The notes beneath the pieces are model-generated. The model did not search any database, had not been told where the DNA came from, and saw only the letters and a list, made by a program, of their open reading frames with translations. Below are positions 8,683-17,378 of a stretch of 64,000 bases of DNA, in pieces. The position numbers were made by a program, and so were the translations under genes. Source of the stretch: Methylorubrum populi (lineage in GTDB: Bacteria; Pseudomonadota; Alphaproteobacteria; Rhizobiales; Beijerinckiaceae); assembly GCA_036946625.1 (NCBI GenBank), contig JAQIIU010000002.1, positions 186,001-250,000 on the forward strand. The letters are read 5' to 3'. How positions within the stretch are numbered: position 1 is the first letter of the stretch; the number at the start of each line of letters is the position of its first letter.

Positions 8683-10850
8683 GCCTGCTGTCGGATCTTC
8701 AGTTCGGGTTCCGGCGGCGCCTGCCGGTCCTGCTCCAGGCCGAAGCCGCCGAGTGCGGCATGGCCTGCCTCGCCATGGTGCTGGGCTATCACGGCCGTCA
8801 GGTCGATCTCGGCACCCTTCGCGCCCGCCATGCCCTCTCGCTGAAGGGCATGACGCTGCGCAACCTGATGGACCTGTCGGGGACCCTGGGGCTCACGACC
8901 CGGGCGCTGCGGGTGGAACTCACCGATCTCGGTCGCCTGCGCCTGCCCTGCATCCTGCATTGGGGGCTCAACCACTTCGTCGTGCTGGCGCGTGTCGGGC
9001 GCCGGGAGATCGTGATCCACGATCCCGCCCGCGGGCGCCGGACCTTGAGTCTCGCGGAGGCCTCGCGGGAGTTCACCGGCGTCGCCCTGGAGGTGGCGCC
9101 GAACCAGAGCTTCGTGCGGGAGAAGGCGGCGCGGGGGCTCGCCCTGTCCGACCTGTTCCGGGGCATGGCCGGCATCCGCTCGGCCATGGCGCAGATCCTG
9201 GTCCTGTCCTTCGGGATCGAACTCGTGGCGATCCTGATGCCGATCGCCTCGCAGATCGTCATCGACGAGGTGATCGTCAACGGCGATCTCGACCTGCTGC
9301 TGGTGGTGGCGATCGGCCTCGCCCTGCTGCTGGCGCTGCAACTGGGGCTGGGCATCGCCCGAAGCTGGGCGATCATGCTCACCGGGACGGGGCTGAACTA
9401 CCAATGGTCGGGCTCGCTGTTCGACCACCTCTCCCGTCTGCCGCTCGACTACTTCCAGAAGCGGCATGTCGGCGACGTGATCTCGCGCTTCGGCACGCTC
9501 GCCACGATCCAGAAGGGCATCACCACCGACCTCGTCCAGGCGCTGCTCGACGGGCTGATGTCGATCGGCATGCTGATCATGCTGTTCCTCTACGGCGGCT
9601 GGCTCGCTTTTGTGGCGCTGGCCGCCACCGCGCTCAACGCCGGACTGCGGATCGCCGCCTACAAGGCCTACCGCGAGGGCACCGAGGAAGCGATCGTCGC
9701 GGAGGCGCGCCAGCAGAGCCACTTCATCGAGACCGTGCGCGGCATGGCGAGCGTCAAGCTCCTGAACCTGCGCGAGCGCCGCCGCGGCACCTGGATGAAC
9801 CAGTTCGTCCAGGCGCTGAACGCCCGGCTGCGGCTGCAAAGGCTCGACCTCGTGTTCGGGCGCGGCAACGAGTTCCTGTTCGGCGCCGACCGGCTGATCC
9901 TGCTGGTGCTCGGGGCCCGCGCCGTGATCGACCAGTCGATGACGCTCGGCATGCTGGTGGCCTTCCTGGCCTATCGCGACCAGTTCTCGACCCGCATCGG
10001 CAACCTGATCCAGTCGGGCTTCCAGTTGCGGATGCTCAACGTGCAGACCGACCGCCTCTCGGACATCGTGATGACCGAGCCGGAGGAGGCCGCCGCACCG
10101 AGCCCCGCGGCCGTGACGCCGGTGGCGGCACCCGCCCTCCTCCCCGCCGGGGAACGGCCGCCGGCGCGTGGCGCGGCCTTGCGTGCGGTCGGGCTGTCCC
10201 TGCGCTACGGCGACGACGAGCCCTGGGTGTTCCGCAACCTCGGCCTGGAGGTGCCGCCGGGCCTGAGCCTGGCCGTCACCGGCCCCTCGGGCTGCGGCAA
10301 GAGTTCGATGATGAAGATCCTGATGGGCTTGGTTGCGCCGAGCGAGGGGGCGGTGCTGGTCGACGGGCGCGACATCCGCGCCGGCGGCCTGGCCGCCTAC
10401 CGCGCCCGCATCGCCGGCGTCATGCAGGACGACGGCCTGTTCGCCGGCTCGATCGCCGAGAACATCGCCTGCTTCGACGAGCGGCCCGATCCCGGCTGGA
10501 TCCGCGAATGCGCCGCCCGCGCCGCGATCCTCGACGACATCGCCCGCACGCCGATGGGCTTCGAAACGCTGGTCGGCGACATGGGCTCGACCCTCTCCGG
10601 CGGCCAGCGCCAGCGGGTGATCCTGGCCCGCGCCCTCTACCGGCGCCCGGAGATTCTCTTTCTGGACGAGGCGACGAGCGCGCTCGACGAGCCGACGGAA
10701 GCGGTCATCGCCGCTTCCCTGCGCGACCTGAAGATGACCCGGGTCATCGTCGCCCACCGCCCTGCCACCGTGGCCCATGCCGACCTGCGCTACGATTTCG
10801 CCGCCGACGCGCCGCGGGTCGTGGCGCAGGCGGCGGAGACCGCCGGTTGA
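8679..10850 (+). CDS. peptidase-containing ABC transporter (C39 leader peptidase, type I export)
   Basis: A 723-residue bifunctional exporter that would cleave double-glycine leaders and export the peptide. Start chosen at TTG 8679 (TTGA overlap with the adaptor stop; AAGGAGG 6 bases upstream); an earlier in-frame ATG at 8613 adds 22 basic residues without similarity. Seen in order: C39 peptidase with catalytic Cys26 in AEAAECGMACLAM, His in GLNHFVVLAR and Asp in VIHDPARG; six-helix membrane domain (about 165-440); nucleotide-binding domain with Walker A GPSGCGKSS, signature LSGGQRQRV, Walker B ILFLDEATSALDE and H-loop VAHRPA. All catalytic residues are present, unlike degenerate C39-like domains of RTX exporters, so leader processing is expected. 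The likely cargo is the peptide at 6700-6918. Confidence 0.92.
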   Translation: MSLLSDLQFGFRRRLPVLLQAEAAECGMACLAMVLGYHGRQVDLGTLRARHALSLKGMTLRNLMDLSGTLGLTTRALRVELTDLGRLRLPCILHWGLNHFVVLARVGRREIVIHDPARGRRTLSLAEASREFTGVALEVAPNQSFVREKAARGLALSDLFRGMAGIRSAMAQILVLSFGIELVAILMPIASQIVIDEVIVNGDLDLLLVVAIGLALLLALQLGLGIARSWAIMLTGTGLNYQWSGSLFDHLSRLPLDYFQKRHVGDVISRFGTLATIQKGITTDLVQALLDGLMSIGMLIMLFLYGGWLAFVALAATALNAGLRIAAYKAYREGTEEAIVAEARQQSHFIETVRGMASVKLLNLRERRRGTWMNQFVQALNARLRLQRLDLVFGRGNEFLFGADRLILLVLGARAVIDQSMTLGMLVAFLAYRDQFSTRIGNLIQSGFQLRMLNVQTDRLSDIVMTEPEEAAAPSPAAVTPVAAPALLPAGERPPARGAALRAVGLSLRYGDDEPWVFRNLGLEVPPGLSLAVTGPSGCGKSSMMKILMGLVAPSEGAVLVDGRDIRAGGLAAYRARIAGVMQDDGLFAGSIAENIACFDERPDPGWIRECAARAAILDDIARTPMGFETLVGDMGSTLSGGQRQRVILARALYRRPEILFLDEATSALDEPTEAVIAASLRDLKMTRVIVAHRPATVAHADLRYDFAADAPRVVAQAAETAG

Positions 10851-10932
10851 GGCGGGCTCCGTTGCCTCTCCCCCCTTGCGAGTCGCCCCGCGCCCGTGCT
10901 CAGAGCCCCGCAGCATCATGCGGGAGACGGCG

Positions 10933-11406
10933 ATGAACTCGGTCAAGGAACGTCTGGAGGCGCTCGGCCTGAAGTTGCCGAAGGCCGCGGCGCCGGTCGC
11001 GAACTACGTGCCCTACGTCCGCACCGGCAACCTCGTCGTCATCTCCGGCCAGATCTGCTTCGGGCCGGACGGCACCCTCGATCCCGCCCACAAGGGCAAG
11101 CTCGGCGCCGAGGTCTCGGCCGAGCAGGGCGTGGCGGCGGCCCGGCTCTGCGCCCTCAACGTGCTCGCCCAGGTCCAGGCGGCGGTGGGCGATCTCGACC
11201 ACGGCGTGGTGCAATGCGTGCGGCTCGGCGGCTTCATCAACGCGGTGCCGAGCTTTGCCGGCCTCGCCCCGATCATGAACGGCGCCTCCGACCTGATGGT
11301 CGAGATCCTCGGCGATCGCGGCCGTCACGCCCGCTCGACGGTGGGCGTGGCCGAACTTCCCCTCGACGCGGCGGTCGAGGTCGAGGCGATGTTCGAGGTC
11401 GCGTGA
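10933..11406 (+). CDS. RidA/YjgF-family protein
   Basis: A 157-residue member of the Rid family, which hydrolyses reactive enamine/imine intermediates released by PLP enzymes. Start at 10933 (MNSVKERLEALG) with GGGAGA just upstream. Seen: LVVISGQI near residue 35, the EQGVAAARLCALNVLAQVQAAVG helix region, a conserved Gly-Phe-Ile-Asn and the closing RSTVGVAELPLDAAVEVEAMFEV stretch read in parts. The arginine that binds the carboxylate in true RidA is represented by ARSTVG. It overlaps the glycerophosphodiesterase by 4 bases, so they form an operon. It lies 82 bases after the exporter and is probably unrelated to it. Confidence 0.88.
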   Translation: MNSVKERLEALGLKLPKAAAPVANYVPYVRTGNLVVISGQICFGPDGTLDPAHKGKLGAEVSAEQGVAAARLCALNVLAQVQAAVGDLDHGVVQCVRLGGFINAVPSFAGLAPIMNGASDLMVEILGDRGRHARSTVGVAELPLDAAVEVEAMFEVA

Positions 11407-12167
11407 GCGCGCCGGCGACCCCGCGGGCGCCGGACTGGCTCACCGCCCGTCCGATCGCCCATCGCGGCCTGCACGACCGCGCGAACGCCATCCCCGAGAA
11501 CACGCTGGCCGCGGCCGAGGCCGCGGCGGCGGGCGGCTACGCCATCGAGTGCGACGTGCAGCTCAGCGCCGACGGCGAGGCGATGGTGTTCCACGACGAG
11601 GCGCTGGGCCGCCTCACGGAGGCCACCGAATCCGTGGGGTCGCGCACGGCGGCACAACTCGGCACGCTCGCCGTCGCCGGCACGCCGGAGCGCATCCCGA
11701 CCCTGCCGGATTTCCTTCGAAGAATCGCCGGGCGGGTTCCCGTGATCGTCGAGATCAAGTCGCGCTTCGACGGCGACCGGCGCCTTACCCGCCGCACCGC
11801 CGAGATCGTCGCCGGCCTCGACGCGCCGGTGGCGCTGAAATCCTTCGATCCCGGCATCGTCGCGACGCTCGCCGAAATCGCCCCGAACATCCCCCGCGGC
11901 ATCGTCGCGGAGGCGAGCCAGGACGATCCGGAATACGCGAAGCTGACGCCCTCGGCCCGGGCCGAGTTGTCGGGCCTGCTCCATCTGCATGTGAGCCGCC
12001 CGCACTTCCTGTCCTGGCGCGTCGACGACCTGCCGGGGCCGGTGCCCTATCTCTGCCGCCGGCTCGGCGACATGCCGGTGATGGCCTGGACCGTGCGCAC
12101 CGACGCGCAGCGGGCGCTCGCCCGCGCGCACGCCGACCAGATGGTGTTCGAGGGGTTTCGCCCCTGA
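11403..12167 (+). CDS. glycerophosphodiester phosphodiesterase
   Basis: A 254-residue GDPD-family enzyme that hydrolyses glycerophosphodiesters to glycerol 3-phosphate and an alcohol; cytoplasmic, UgpQ-like because no signal peptide is visible. Start is a GTG (11403) within the stop of the RidA gene (GTGA overlap). Seen: catalytic HRGLHD and PENT, metal ligands in IECDVQLSADG, the second His in VFHDE, EIKS in mid-protein, and MAWTVRT near the C-terminus. The glycerol kinase gene 2-3 kb away on the opposite strand could use a related product, but no shared control is visible. Confidence 0.9.
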   Translation: MSAPATPRAPDWLTARPIAHRGLHDRANAIPENTLAAAEAAAAGGYAIECDVQLSADGEAMVFHDEALGRLTEATESVGSRTAAQLGTLAVAGTPERIPTLPDFLRRIAGRVPVIVEIKSRFDGDRRLTRRTAEIVAGLDAPVALKSFDPGIVATLAEIAPNIPRGIVAEASQDDPEYAKLTPSARAELSGLLHLHVSRPHFLSWRVDDLPGPVPYLCRRLGDMPVMAWTVRTDAQRALARAHADQMVFEGFRP

Positions 12168-12197
12168 CCGGGATTTCGAAAGGGCGAGCCCTTGTCG

Positions 12198-12325
12198 GAG
12201 CCTGTTTGACTGCGGTGATCCCATCTCGCCCCTCATCCTGAGGTGCCGCGCAGCGGCCTCGAAGGGTGTTCCAGCTCCCGCGCGATTCCTGGAGCACCCT
12301 TCGAGGCCTCCGCTGTGCTCCGGCC
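12198..12325 (+). repeat. dispersed repeat family A, copy 1 (right end missing)
   Basis: Begins with the terminal motif GAGCCTGTTTGAC and GTGATCCCATCTCGCC, then the core CCTCATCCTGAGGTGC, the CGAAGGGTGTTCCAG / CTGGAGCACCCTTCG arms, and stops inside the second arm near 12325. The right-hand core and terminal repeat seen in copies at 27.4 and 36.3 kb are absent, so this copy is truncated. Confidence 0.8.
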
Positions 12326-12411
12326 CTGTGTTTGTGGGATGATTCGAGTTGGGGATGTCGACCCGTGCTCTGCCCTCGGCCGCGGACTTTGAACATTACT
12401 TGACTTGAATT

Positions 12412-12565
12412 TCATACGGCATCCGCTTGATCGCTTCGGGTTTGGCCACCCTCCGTCCTCGCGAGCGGCCGCGAAGCGATCCAGGGCGCGACAGGTCCGG
12501 AAAGGGCGCGCCCTGGATCGCCACGGCTTCGCCTCGCGATGACGCAGGAGAGGCCGAACTCATCA
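12412..12565 (+). repeat. dispersed repeat family B, copy 2
   Basis: Plus-orientation copy running from CATACGGCATCCGCTTGATC through GGCGCGACAGGTCCGGAAAG to GGCCGAACTCATCAACCGG. It follows a family A copy by less than 100 bases. The rest of the gap to 12794 holds a perfect palindrome ATTTTTGCAAAAAT (12603-12616) and a diverged stretch rich in GCTTCGGCTTCGCCTCGC; no gene is recognised there. Confidence 0.78.
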
Positions 12566-12794
12566 ACCGGAGTATCGTATCAACCGGATACTGTATCATT
12601 CGATTTTTGCAAAAATGCACATCGCCCCGGTGGCTTCGGCTGCCTTTCGCCGAACGGAAGCTGTCTGCCGACCGCTCGGCATATCGTGCCGGGGAAGCCG
12701 AGCGGGCACTTCCGCGCCGTCGCGATTGCTTCGGCTTCGCCTCGCACGATGACGGCAAGCGTGACCCGCATCGTCATGGCGAACCCTGGCGCCT

Positions 12795-13967
12795 CTACCG
12801 CGTACCCTCCGGCCGTTCCGACGAGTCCTTCTTTTCCGTCGTCGCCTCGGGCTTCCCCAGAAACTCGGCGAGGTAGCCCTTCCACAGGCCGGCGAAGCGT
12901 AAGGATTGGTGGCCATGGGTTTCGGGCGAGGTCGGCACCAGCACGAAGCGGCCGTCCTTCACCCGGGCCATGGCGCCGTTCATCACGTCGAGCTGGGGTG
13001 GGTTCAATTCGTCGTCGGCGAAGTTCACCGCGAGTACCTTGGCGGTGATCTTCTCGAGGTTCGGCGAGGGGTCGTAGTCGTAGGAGGAGTCGAACCAGTA
13101 CATCCAGTCGTTGGCGTCGGCCTTGTTGTCGTAGCCGGCGATCATCCGGTCGTAGGCCTTGTCGGCCGCCGCGCGGGTCGGGGCCTGCTTCTGCAGGCCG
13201 AGCACGCTCTCGGTCATGATGTCGAAGATCGGCAGGATGCGCCCGAAATGGCGCGGCTGCTCGGTGTACGCGCCGCCCTTCCAGTCGGGATCGGTGCGGA
13301 TGCCCTCGATCAGCAGGCGCCGCCACAGGGCGTTGCGCCCGCTCACCGGAATCGGCTGGCTCGCCACCGCCATCAGCAGGTCCATGCTGCCGGGATAGCG
13401 CTCGCCCCACATCCAGGCCTGCATCCCGCCCATGGAGGTGCCGAGGACGAGGCGCAGGTGCTTGACCCCGAGCGCCTCGGTGACGACCCGGTGCTGGCCC
13501 TCGACGACGTCACCGTACCCGTAGCGGGGAAAGCGCGCCCTCAGCCCGTCGGAGGGCTTCGAGGACCCGCCGCGGCCGAGCCCGTCGGGCAGGATCACGT
13601 ACCAGCTTTTGGCGTCGAGCGGCGCGCCCTCGCCGAACAGCTCCGGCCCGAGCGTCGGGATCAGGAAGCTCCTGCCCGTGCCGGTGGTGCCGTGCAGGAC
13701 GAGCACCGCGTTGTCGATCTCGCCGTCGGCGCCGCGATGGGGCGTGCCGAGGGTGGTGTAGTGCAGCTTGACCTTGTCCAGCTTCTCGCCGCTGGCGAAC
13801 GTGAAGGTCTCGACGACGTGGTCGCCCTCCCGCTGCTCGGGATAGACGGCCGGTGCGGCGATCGCCGGCGCCGGGGCGAGGCCGGCGGCGAGCGGCGTCA
13901 GGGTCATCGCGGCGGCCAGCGACGCCGTGCGGAGCGTGGGGATCCGGCCACCTGTCCAACCGCCCAT
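12795..13967 (-). CDS. exported alpha/beta hydrolase of the MetX (homoserine acetyltransferase) superfamily
   Basis: A 390-residue protein with a signal peptide (residues 1-38, ending AAGLAPAPAIAA) and an alpha/beta-hydrolase fold. Start at 13967 is certain: GAGGAG precedes it and the ATG overlaps the glpK stop as TGATG. Seen: LHGTTGTG oxyanion region, nucleophile Ser in LGTSMGGMQAW, Asp in FADDELNP and His in ETHGHQS. The GTSMGGMQ elbow is that of homoserine O-acetyltransferases, but biosynthetic MetX is cytoplasmic, so a periplasmic hydrolase or acyltransferase is more likely. Substrate unknown; coupling to glycerol kinase hints at acylglycerol or ester cleavage, which is speculation. Confidence 0.82.
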   Translation of the reverse strand: MGGWTGGRIPTLRTASLAAAMTLTPLAAGLAPAPAIAAPAVYPEQREGDHVVETFTFASGEKLDKVKLHYTTLGTPHRGADGEIDNAVLVLHGTTGTGRSFLIPTLGPELFGEGAPLDAKSWYVILPDGLGRGGSSKPSDGLRARFPRYGYGDVVEGQHRVVTEALGVKHLRLVLGTSMGGMQAWMWGERYPGSMDLLMAVASQPIPVSGRNALWRRLLIEGIRTDPDWKGGAYTEQPRHFGRILPIFDIMTESVLGLQKQAPTRAAADKAYDRMIAGYDNKADANDWMYWFDSSYDYDPSPNLEKITAKVLAVNFADDELNPPQLDVMNGAMARVKDGRFVLVPTSPETHGHQSLRFAGLWKGYLAEFLGKPEATTEKKDSSERPEGTR

Positions 13968-15472
13968 CAAGCGTTCTCCTCGATCCATCCGAACGAGCGT
14001 TCCACCGCCCGGCCCCAGCCGGCGAAGAGGGTGCGCCGTTCTTCCGCCTCGATCCGCGGATGCCAGCGTCTGTCCACGGCCCAGTTGTCGCGAAGATCTT
14101 CGAGCGTTCGCCAGAAGCCCGTGGCGAGGCCTGCGGCGTAGGCCGCGCCCAGGGCCGTCGTCTCCGAAACCTTCGGGCGCAGGGTCGGCCGGTCGAGGAT
14201 GTCGGCCTGGAACTGCATCAGCAGGTCGTTGACGGTCATGCCCCCGTCGCAGCGCAGTTCGGCGAGGGAAAAACCGGAATCGCGCTCCATCGCCTCCAGC
14301 ACCTCGCGGGTCTGGTAGGCGGTGGCCTCCAGGCAGGCGCGGGCGATGTGGGCCCGGTTGGCGTAGCGGGTCAGGCCGATGATCAGGCCGCGGGCGTCGT
14401 CGCGCCAGTGCGGCGCGTAGAGGCCGGAGAACGCCGGTACCACGTAGACGCCGCCATTGTCCTCGACGCTGCGGGCGAGCCCCTCGATCTCGCCCGACGC
14501 GCGGATCAGGCCGAGATTGTCGCGCAGCCACTGCACCAGGGCGCCGGTGATGGCGATGGAACCTTCCAGCGCGTAGGCCGGGGGGCGCCCGTCGAGCCTG
14601 TAGGCCACGGTGGTGACGAGCCCGGCCGAGGAGGCGACGGGCTCGGGGCCGGTGTTCATCAGCGCGAAGCAGCCGGTGCCGTAGGTGTTCTTGGCCTCGC
14701 CCGCGTCGAAGCAGGTCTGCCCGAACAGGGCGGCCTGCTGGTCGCCGAGGATGCCGCCGAGCGGCACGCCGGGGAACGGGTCGCGGGTCTCGCCGAGCAC
14801 GGCGCTGGACGAGACGATCTTCGGGAGCACCGCGCGCGGAATCCGGAACACGCCGAGCATGGCCTCGTCCCAGTCGAGGCTTTCGAGCGACATCAACTGG
14901 GTGCGGCTGGCATTGGTCGCGTCGGTGACGTGCAGGCCGCCCTGCGGACCGCCGGTGAGGTTCCAGACGAGCCAGGAATCGACCGTGCCGAACAGGGCGC
15001 CGCCGTCCTCCGCCTTGGCGCGGGCGCCCTCGGCATGGTCGAGCAGCCACGCGAGCTTGGAGGCGGAAAAATAGCTCGCCAGCGGCAGGCCGGTGACCGC
15101 GCGGAAGCGGTCGCGCCCGCCGTCGCGGGCGAGCGCCGCCACGTGCCGGTCGGTGCGGGTGTCCTGCCAGACCAGGGCGTTGTGCAGCGGTTCGCCGGTG
15201 GCCCGGTCCCACAGCAGCGCCGTCTCGCGCTGGTTGGTGAGGCCGATGGCGGCGAGATCCCGCGGCGCCAGCCCGGCCCGGGCCAATCCCTCGCGCATCA
15301 CCGCGTGGGTGTTGCGCCAGATCTCCCGCGGGTCGTGCTCGACCCAGCCGGGACGGGGAAAGATCTGCTCGTGCTCGCGCTGGGCCTGTGCCAGGATCGT
15401 GCCCCGGCGGTCGAACACGATGAAGCGCGTGCTCGTGGTGCCCTGGTCGATCGCCCCGACCGCATCCGGCAT
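13967..15472 (-). CDS. glpK: glycerol kinase
   Basis: FGGY-family kinase (501 residues) phosphorylating glycerol to glycerol 3-phosphate in the cytoplasm. Seen: N-terminal [14 protein letters not shown] phosphate loop, GLTNQRET glycerol-binding motif, [17 protein letters not shown], and [15 protein letters not shown] followed by GLTR, all characteristic of GlpK. C-terminal sugar-kinase signature region near [15 protein letters not shown]. Length is standard. Neither a glycerol facilitator nor GlpD lies alongside. The downstream exported hydrolase overlaps it by one base and should be translated from the same message. Confidence 0.96.
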   Translation of the reverse strand: MPDAVGAIDQGTTSTRFIVFDRRGTILAQAQREHEQIFPRPGWVEHDPREIWRNTHAVMREGLARAGLAPRDLAAIGLTNQRETALLWDRATGEPLHNALVWQDTRTDRHVAALARDGGRDRFRAVTGLPLASYFSASKLAWLLDHAEGARAKAEDGGALFGTVDSWLVWNLTGGPQGGLHVTDATNASRTQLMSLESLDWDEAMLGVFRIPRAVLPKIVSSSAVLGETRDPFPGVPLGGILGDQQAALFGQTCFDAGEAKNTYGTGCFALMNTGPEPVASSAGLVTTVAYRLDGRPPAYALEGSIAITGALVQWLRDNLGLIRASGEIEGLARSVEDNGGVYVVPAFSGLYAPHWRDDARGLIIGLTRYANRAHIARACLEATAYQTREVLEAMERDSGFSLAELRCDGGMTVNDLLMQFQADILDRPTLRPKVSETTALGAAYAAGLATGFWRTLEDLRDNWAVDRRWHPRIEAEERRTLFAGWGRAVERSFGWIEENA

Positions 15473-15562
15473 GGCGTCCCTCCCGGCCTGTCTCGCCGCC
15501 CGGGTCTCGCGGGGGCCCGGCTCGGTGCCGATCCTACACGAGGCGGGGCGTGCCGGAACCGG

Positions 15563-16093
15563 TCAGCCGGCTTGCGCCCGTTCCAATCGGGCCGGGGTGT
15601 TTTGGGCCCCCATCTGCCGGGCCATGTCGGCCGCGCTCAGCCCCGCGGCGTCGCGCAGGCCTGCGTCGGCGCCGTGGGCGAGCAGCAGGTCCACGATCTC
15701 GGTGCGGTCGAACATCGCCGCCACCATCAGCGCCGTGCGGGTGCCGTCGCCGGCTCCGTCGACCGGCGCGCCGTGCTCCAGAAGCAGCCGGACGATGCCG
15801 GCCTCGCCCTTGAAGGCGGCCCCGGCGAGCGGGGTCTGGCCGCGGTCGTTGGCGAGCGCGGGGTCGCCTCCGGCCTCCAGGATGACGCGGGCCGCCGCCT
15901 CCTGCCCGTTATAGGCGGCGAGCATCAGGAGGCTGTCGCCCTTGTCGTTGCGCAGGTTCGCCGGCAGGCCCTGGCCGAACAGCTCGGCCAGCGCCTCCGC
16001 ATGGCCCATCCGGGCGTACTGGAAGACGCGGGCCGCGAAGGCGAGGGTCTCGTCGTCGAGGGCGGGGCGCGCGGCGTTCGGATCGGCCTGCAT
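15563..16093 (-). CDS. ankyrin-repeat protein
   Basis: About 176 residues from the ATG at 16093 (MQADPNAARPAL); an earlier ATG at 16135 would give 190. Neither start has a good ribosome site. Seen: four to five ankyrin units (DSLLMLAAYNGQEAAARVIL; QTPLAGAAFKGEAGIVRLLL; RTALMVAAMFDRTEIVDLLL; AGLSAADMARQMG). No signal peptide or membrane segment, so probably a cytoplasmic protein-interaction module. It is last in the cassette with the UPP synthase and a winged-helix regulator; partner unknown. Confidence 0.82.
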   Translation of the reverse strand: MQADPNAARPALDDETLAFAARVFQYARMGHAEALAELFGQGLPANLRNDKGDSLLMLAAYNGQEAAARVILEAGGDPALANDRGQTPLAGAAFKGEAGIVRLLLEHGAPVDGAGDGTRTALMVAAMFDRTEIVDLLLAHGADAGLRDAAGLSAADMARQMGAQNTPARLERAQAG

Positions 16094-16170
16094 CGGGATC
16101 TTTTGAGGCTTCGTGACGGGATCGGACCCGTGCATGTGGGATTGTCGGGCCGTTCGTCCAGCGGCTCGGG

Positions 16171-16881
16171 TCAGGCCGCTTCCGGCACCGCGGCCGGGTT
16201 CAGCCCGCCGAACCGCCGGTCGCGGGCGGAGAAGTCGGCCACCGCGGCGGCGAGGTCGGCGGCCGCGAAATCCGGCCACATCCGGTCGGTGAAGTGGAGC
16301 TCCGCGTAGGCCGCCTCCCAGAGCAGGAAGTCGGAGAGCCGCTTCTCGCCGCCGGTGCGGATCAGGAGATCGACATCGCCCTGCCCGCACAGCGCGCCGC
16401 TCATCCCCTCGCGGCTCAGGCCCTCCGGCCCGAGCCGGGCGGCGGCGGCGAGGATCGCGTCGCGGGAGGAGTAGTCGACGGCGATGCGCAGGTTCAGGCG
16501 CGTGCCCGCCGCGGTCGCGGCCTCGGCCCGCGCGATCGCCTCGGGGATGCCCGCGGGCAGCCGGTCGCGGCGGCCGATCACCGTGAGCCGCGTGCCGGTG
16601 CGGGCGAGGCGCTCGGTCTCGCCGCGCAGATAGGCCCGCAGCAGCCGCATCAGCCCGCCGACCTCCTCGGCCGGGCGGCGCCAGTTGTCGCTGGAGAAGG
16701 CGTAGAGGGTGAGCGTGCCGATGCCGAGGTCGGGCGCGGCCTCCGCCACCCGCTGGATCGTCTTGACACCGGCCCGGTGGCCGGCCCCCCGCGGCAGGCC
16801 GCGGGCGCGGGCCCAGCGGCCGTTGCCGTCCATGATGACCGCCGCGTGCAGACGGGATCTGCGGTCGGGAGGGCTTTGCAT
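16171..16881 (-). CDS. uppS: isoprenyl (undecaprenyl) diphosphate synthase
   Basis: cis-Prenyltransferase (236 residues) elongating farnesyl diphosphate with isopentenyl diphosphate to the C55 carrier lipid for peptidoglycan and polysaccharide export. Start at 16881 with GGAG 8 bases upstream. Seen: catalytic Asp18 in [29 protein letters not shown], and the C-terminal [15 protein letters not shown] and WPDF motifs. The housekeeping uppS of alphaproteobacteria normally sits in the frr-cdsA-dxr cluster; here it is with a regulator and ankyrin protein, so it may be a second copy or the only one; the window cannot decide. A palindrome covers its start codon. Confidence 0.9.
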   Translation of the reverse strand: MQSPPDRRSRLHAAVIMDGNGRWARARGLPRGAGHRAGVKTIQRVAEAAPDLGIGTLTLYAFSSDNWRRPAEEVGGLMRLLRAYLRGETERLARTGTRLTVIGRRDRLPAGIPEAIARAEAATAAGTRLNLRIAVDYSSRDAILAAAARLGPEGLSREGMSGALCGQGDVDLLIRTGGEKRLSDFLLWEAAYAELHFTDRMWPDFAAADLAAAVADFSARDRRFGGLNPAAVPEAA

Positions 16882-16888
16882 CGTAAAG
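16874..16888 (-). promoter_or_regulatory. palindromic operator candidate over the uppS start
   Basis: CTTTGCATCGTAAAG, an imperfect palindrome (CTTTRC-N3-GYAAAG on the minus strand) spanning the ATG of uppS. The same element with one changed central base occurs at 18029-18043 ahead of the first gene of the cassette. The winged-helix protein encoded between them is the obvious candidate ligand; this is inference. Confidence 0.5.
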
Positions 16889-16952
16889 TCTCCGGGCAGC
16901 GTTCGGGACGAGGCGAGGGGGCGGGGTTCGAGGGAGGCGGGGTGAGCCGCCC

Positions 16953-17378
16953 TCAGGCGGGTTCGGCGAGGCCGGACCGGTCGTGGCCGGCGGGGTGGTC
17001 GCCCTCGGCTGCCGTGGACCGGCCGGCGGCGCCATTTGGCCTGCCCGCCGCTTGCGCGGCATCGCGCACCACCTGCTCCAGCACCCCGAGATAGTCGAGG
17101 AAGCGGGCACGCCCCGGGGGGGTCAGGCGGCAGAGGGTCTGCGGCCGGTTCTGGTCGTAGCCCTTTTCCAGGCTGACGAGGTCGGCCTCCTGCAGCACCG
17201 CGAGGTGGCGGCTGAGATTGCCGTCGGTGAGCCCGCACAGGCGCTTCAGGTCGGGGAAGGCGAGGCCGCGGGGATGCGAGACCAGCGAGGTCAGCACCGA
17301 GAGCCGGGCCCGCTCGTGGATGATCCGGTCGAGCCCCTCGTAGGAGAAGCGGGCGTCGGCGCGGTCAGAGGTCGGCAT
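16953..17378 (-). CDS. winged-helix transcriptional regulator
   Basis: A 141-residue regulator. The first about 100 residues form a winged helix of the HTH_34/ArsR-like type: [18 protein letters not shown], recognition segment [19 protein letters not shown], wing with [20 protein letters not shown], then a short dimer helix. The last 35 residues are low-complexity and hydrophilic. The start overlaps the upstream membrane-protein gene by 14 bases, the usual arrangement for a regulator paired with a membrane partner. Probably represses or activates its own operon through the palindromes at 16874 and 18029. No metal- or ligand-binding motif is obvious. Confidence 0.85.
   Translation of the reverse strand: MPTSDRADARFSYEGLDRIIHERARLSVLTSLVSHPRGLAFPDLKRLCGLTDGNLSRHLAVLQEADLVSLEKGYDQNRPQTLCRLTPPGRARFLDYLGVLEQVVRDAAQAAGRPNGAAGRSTAAEGDHPAGHDRSGLAEPA

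Noticed and set aside
10933..12167. RidA and glycerophosphodiesterase as immunity or processing factors for the peptide exporter
   Set aside because: Both belong to housekeeping families, start after a separate 82-base gap, and nothing ties them to peptide export.
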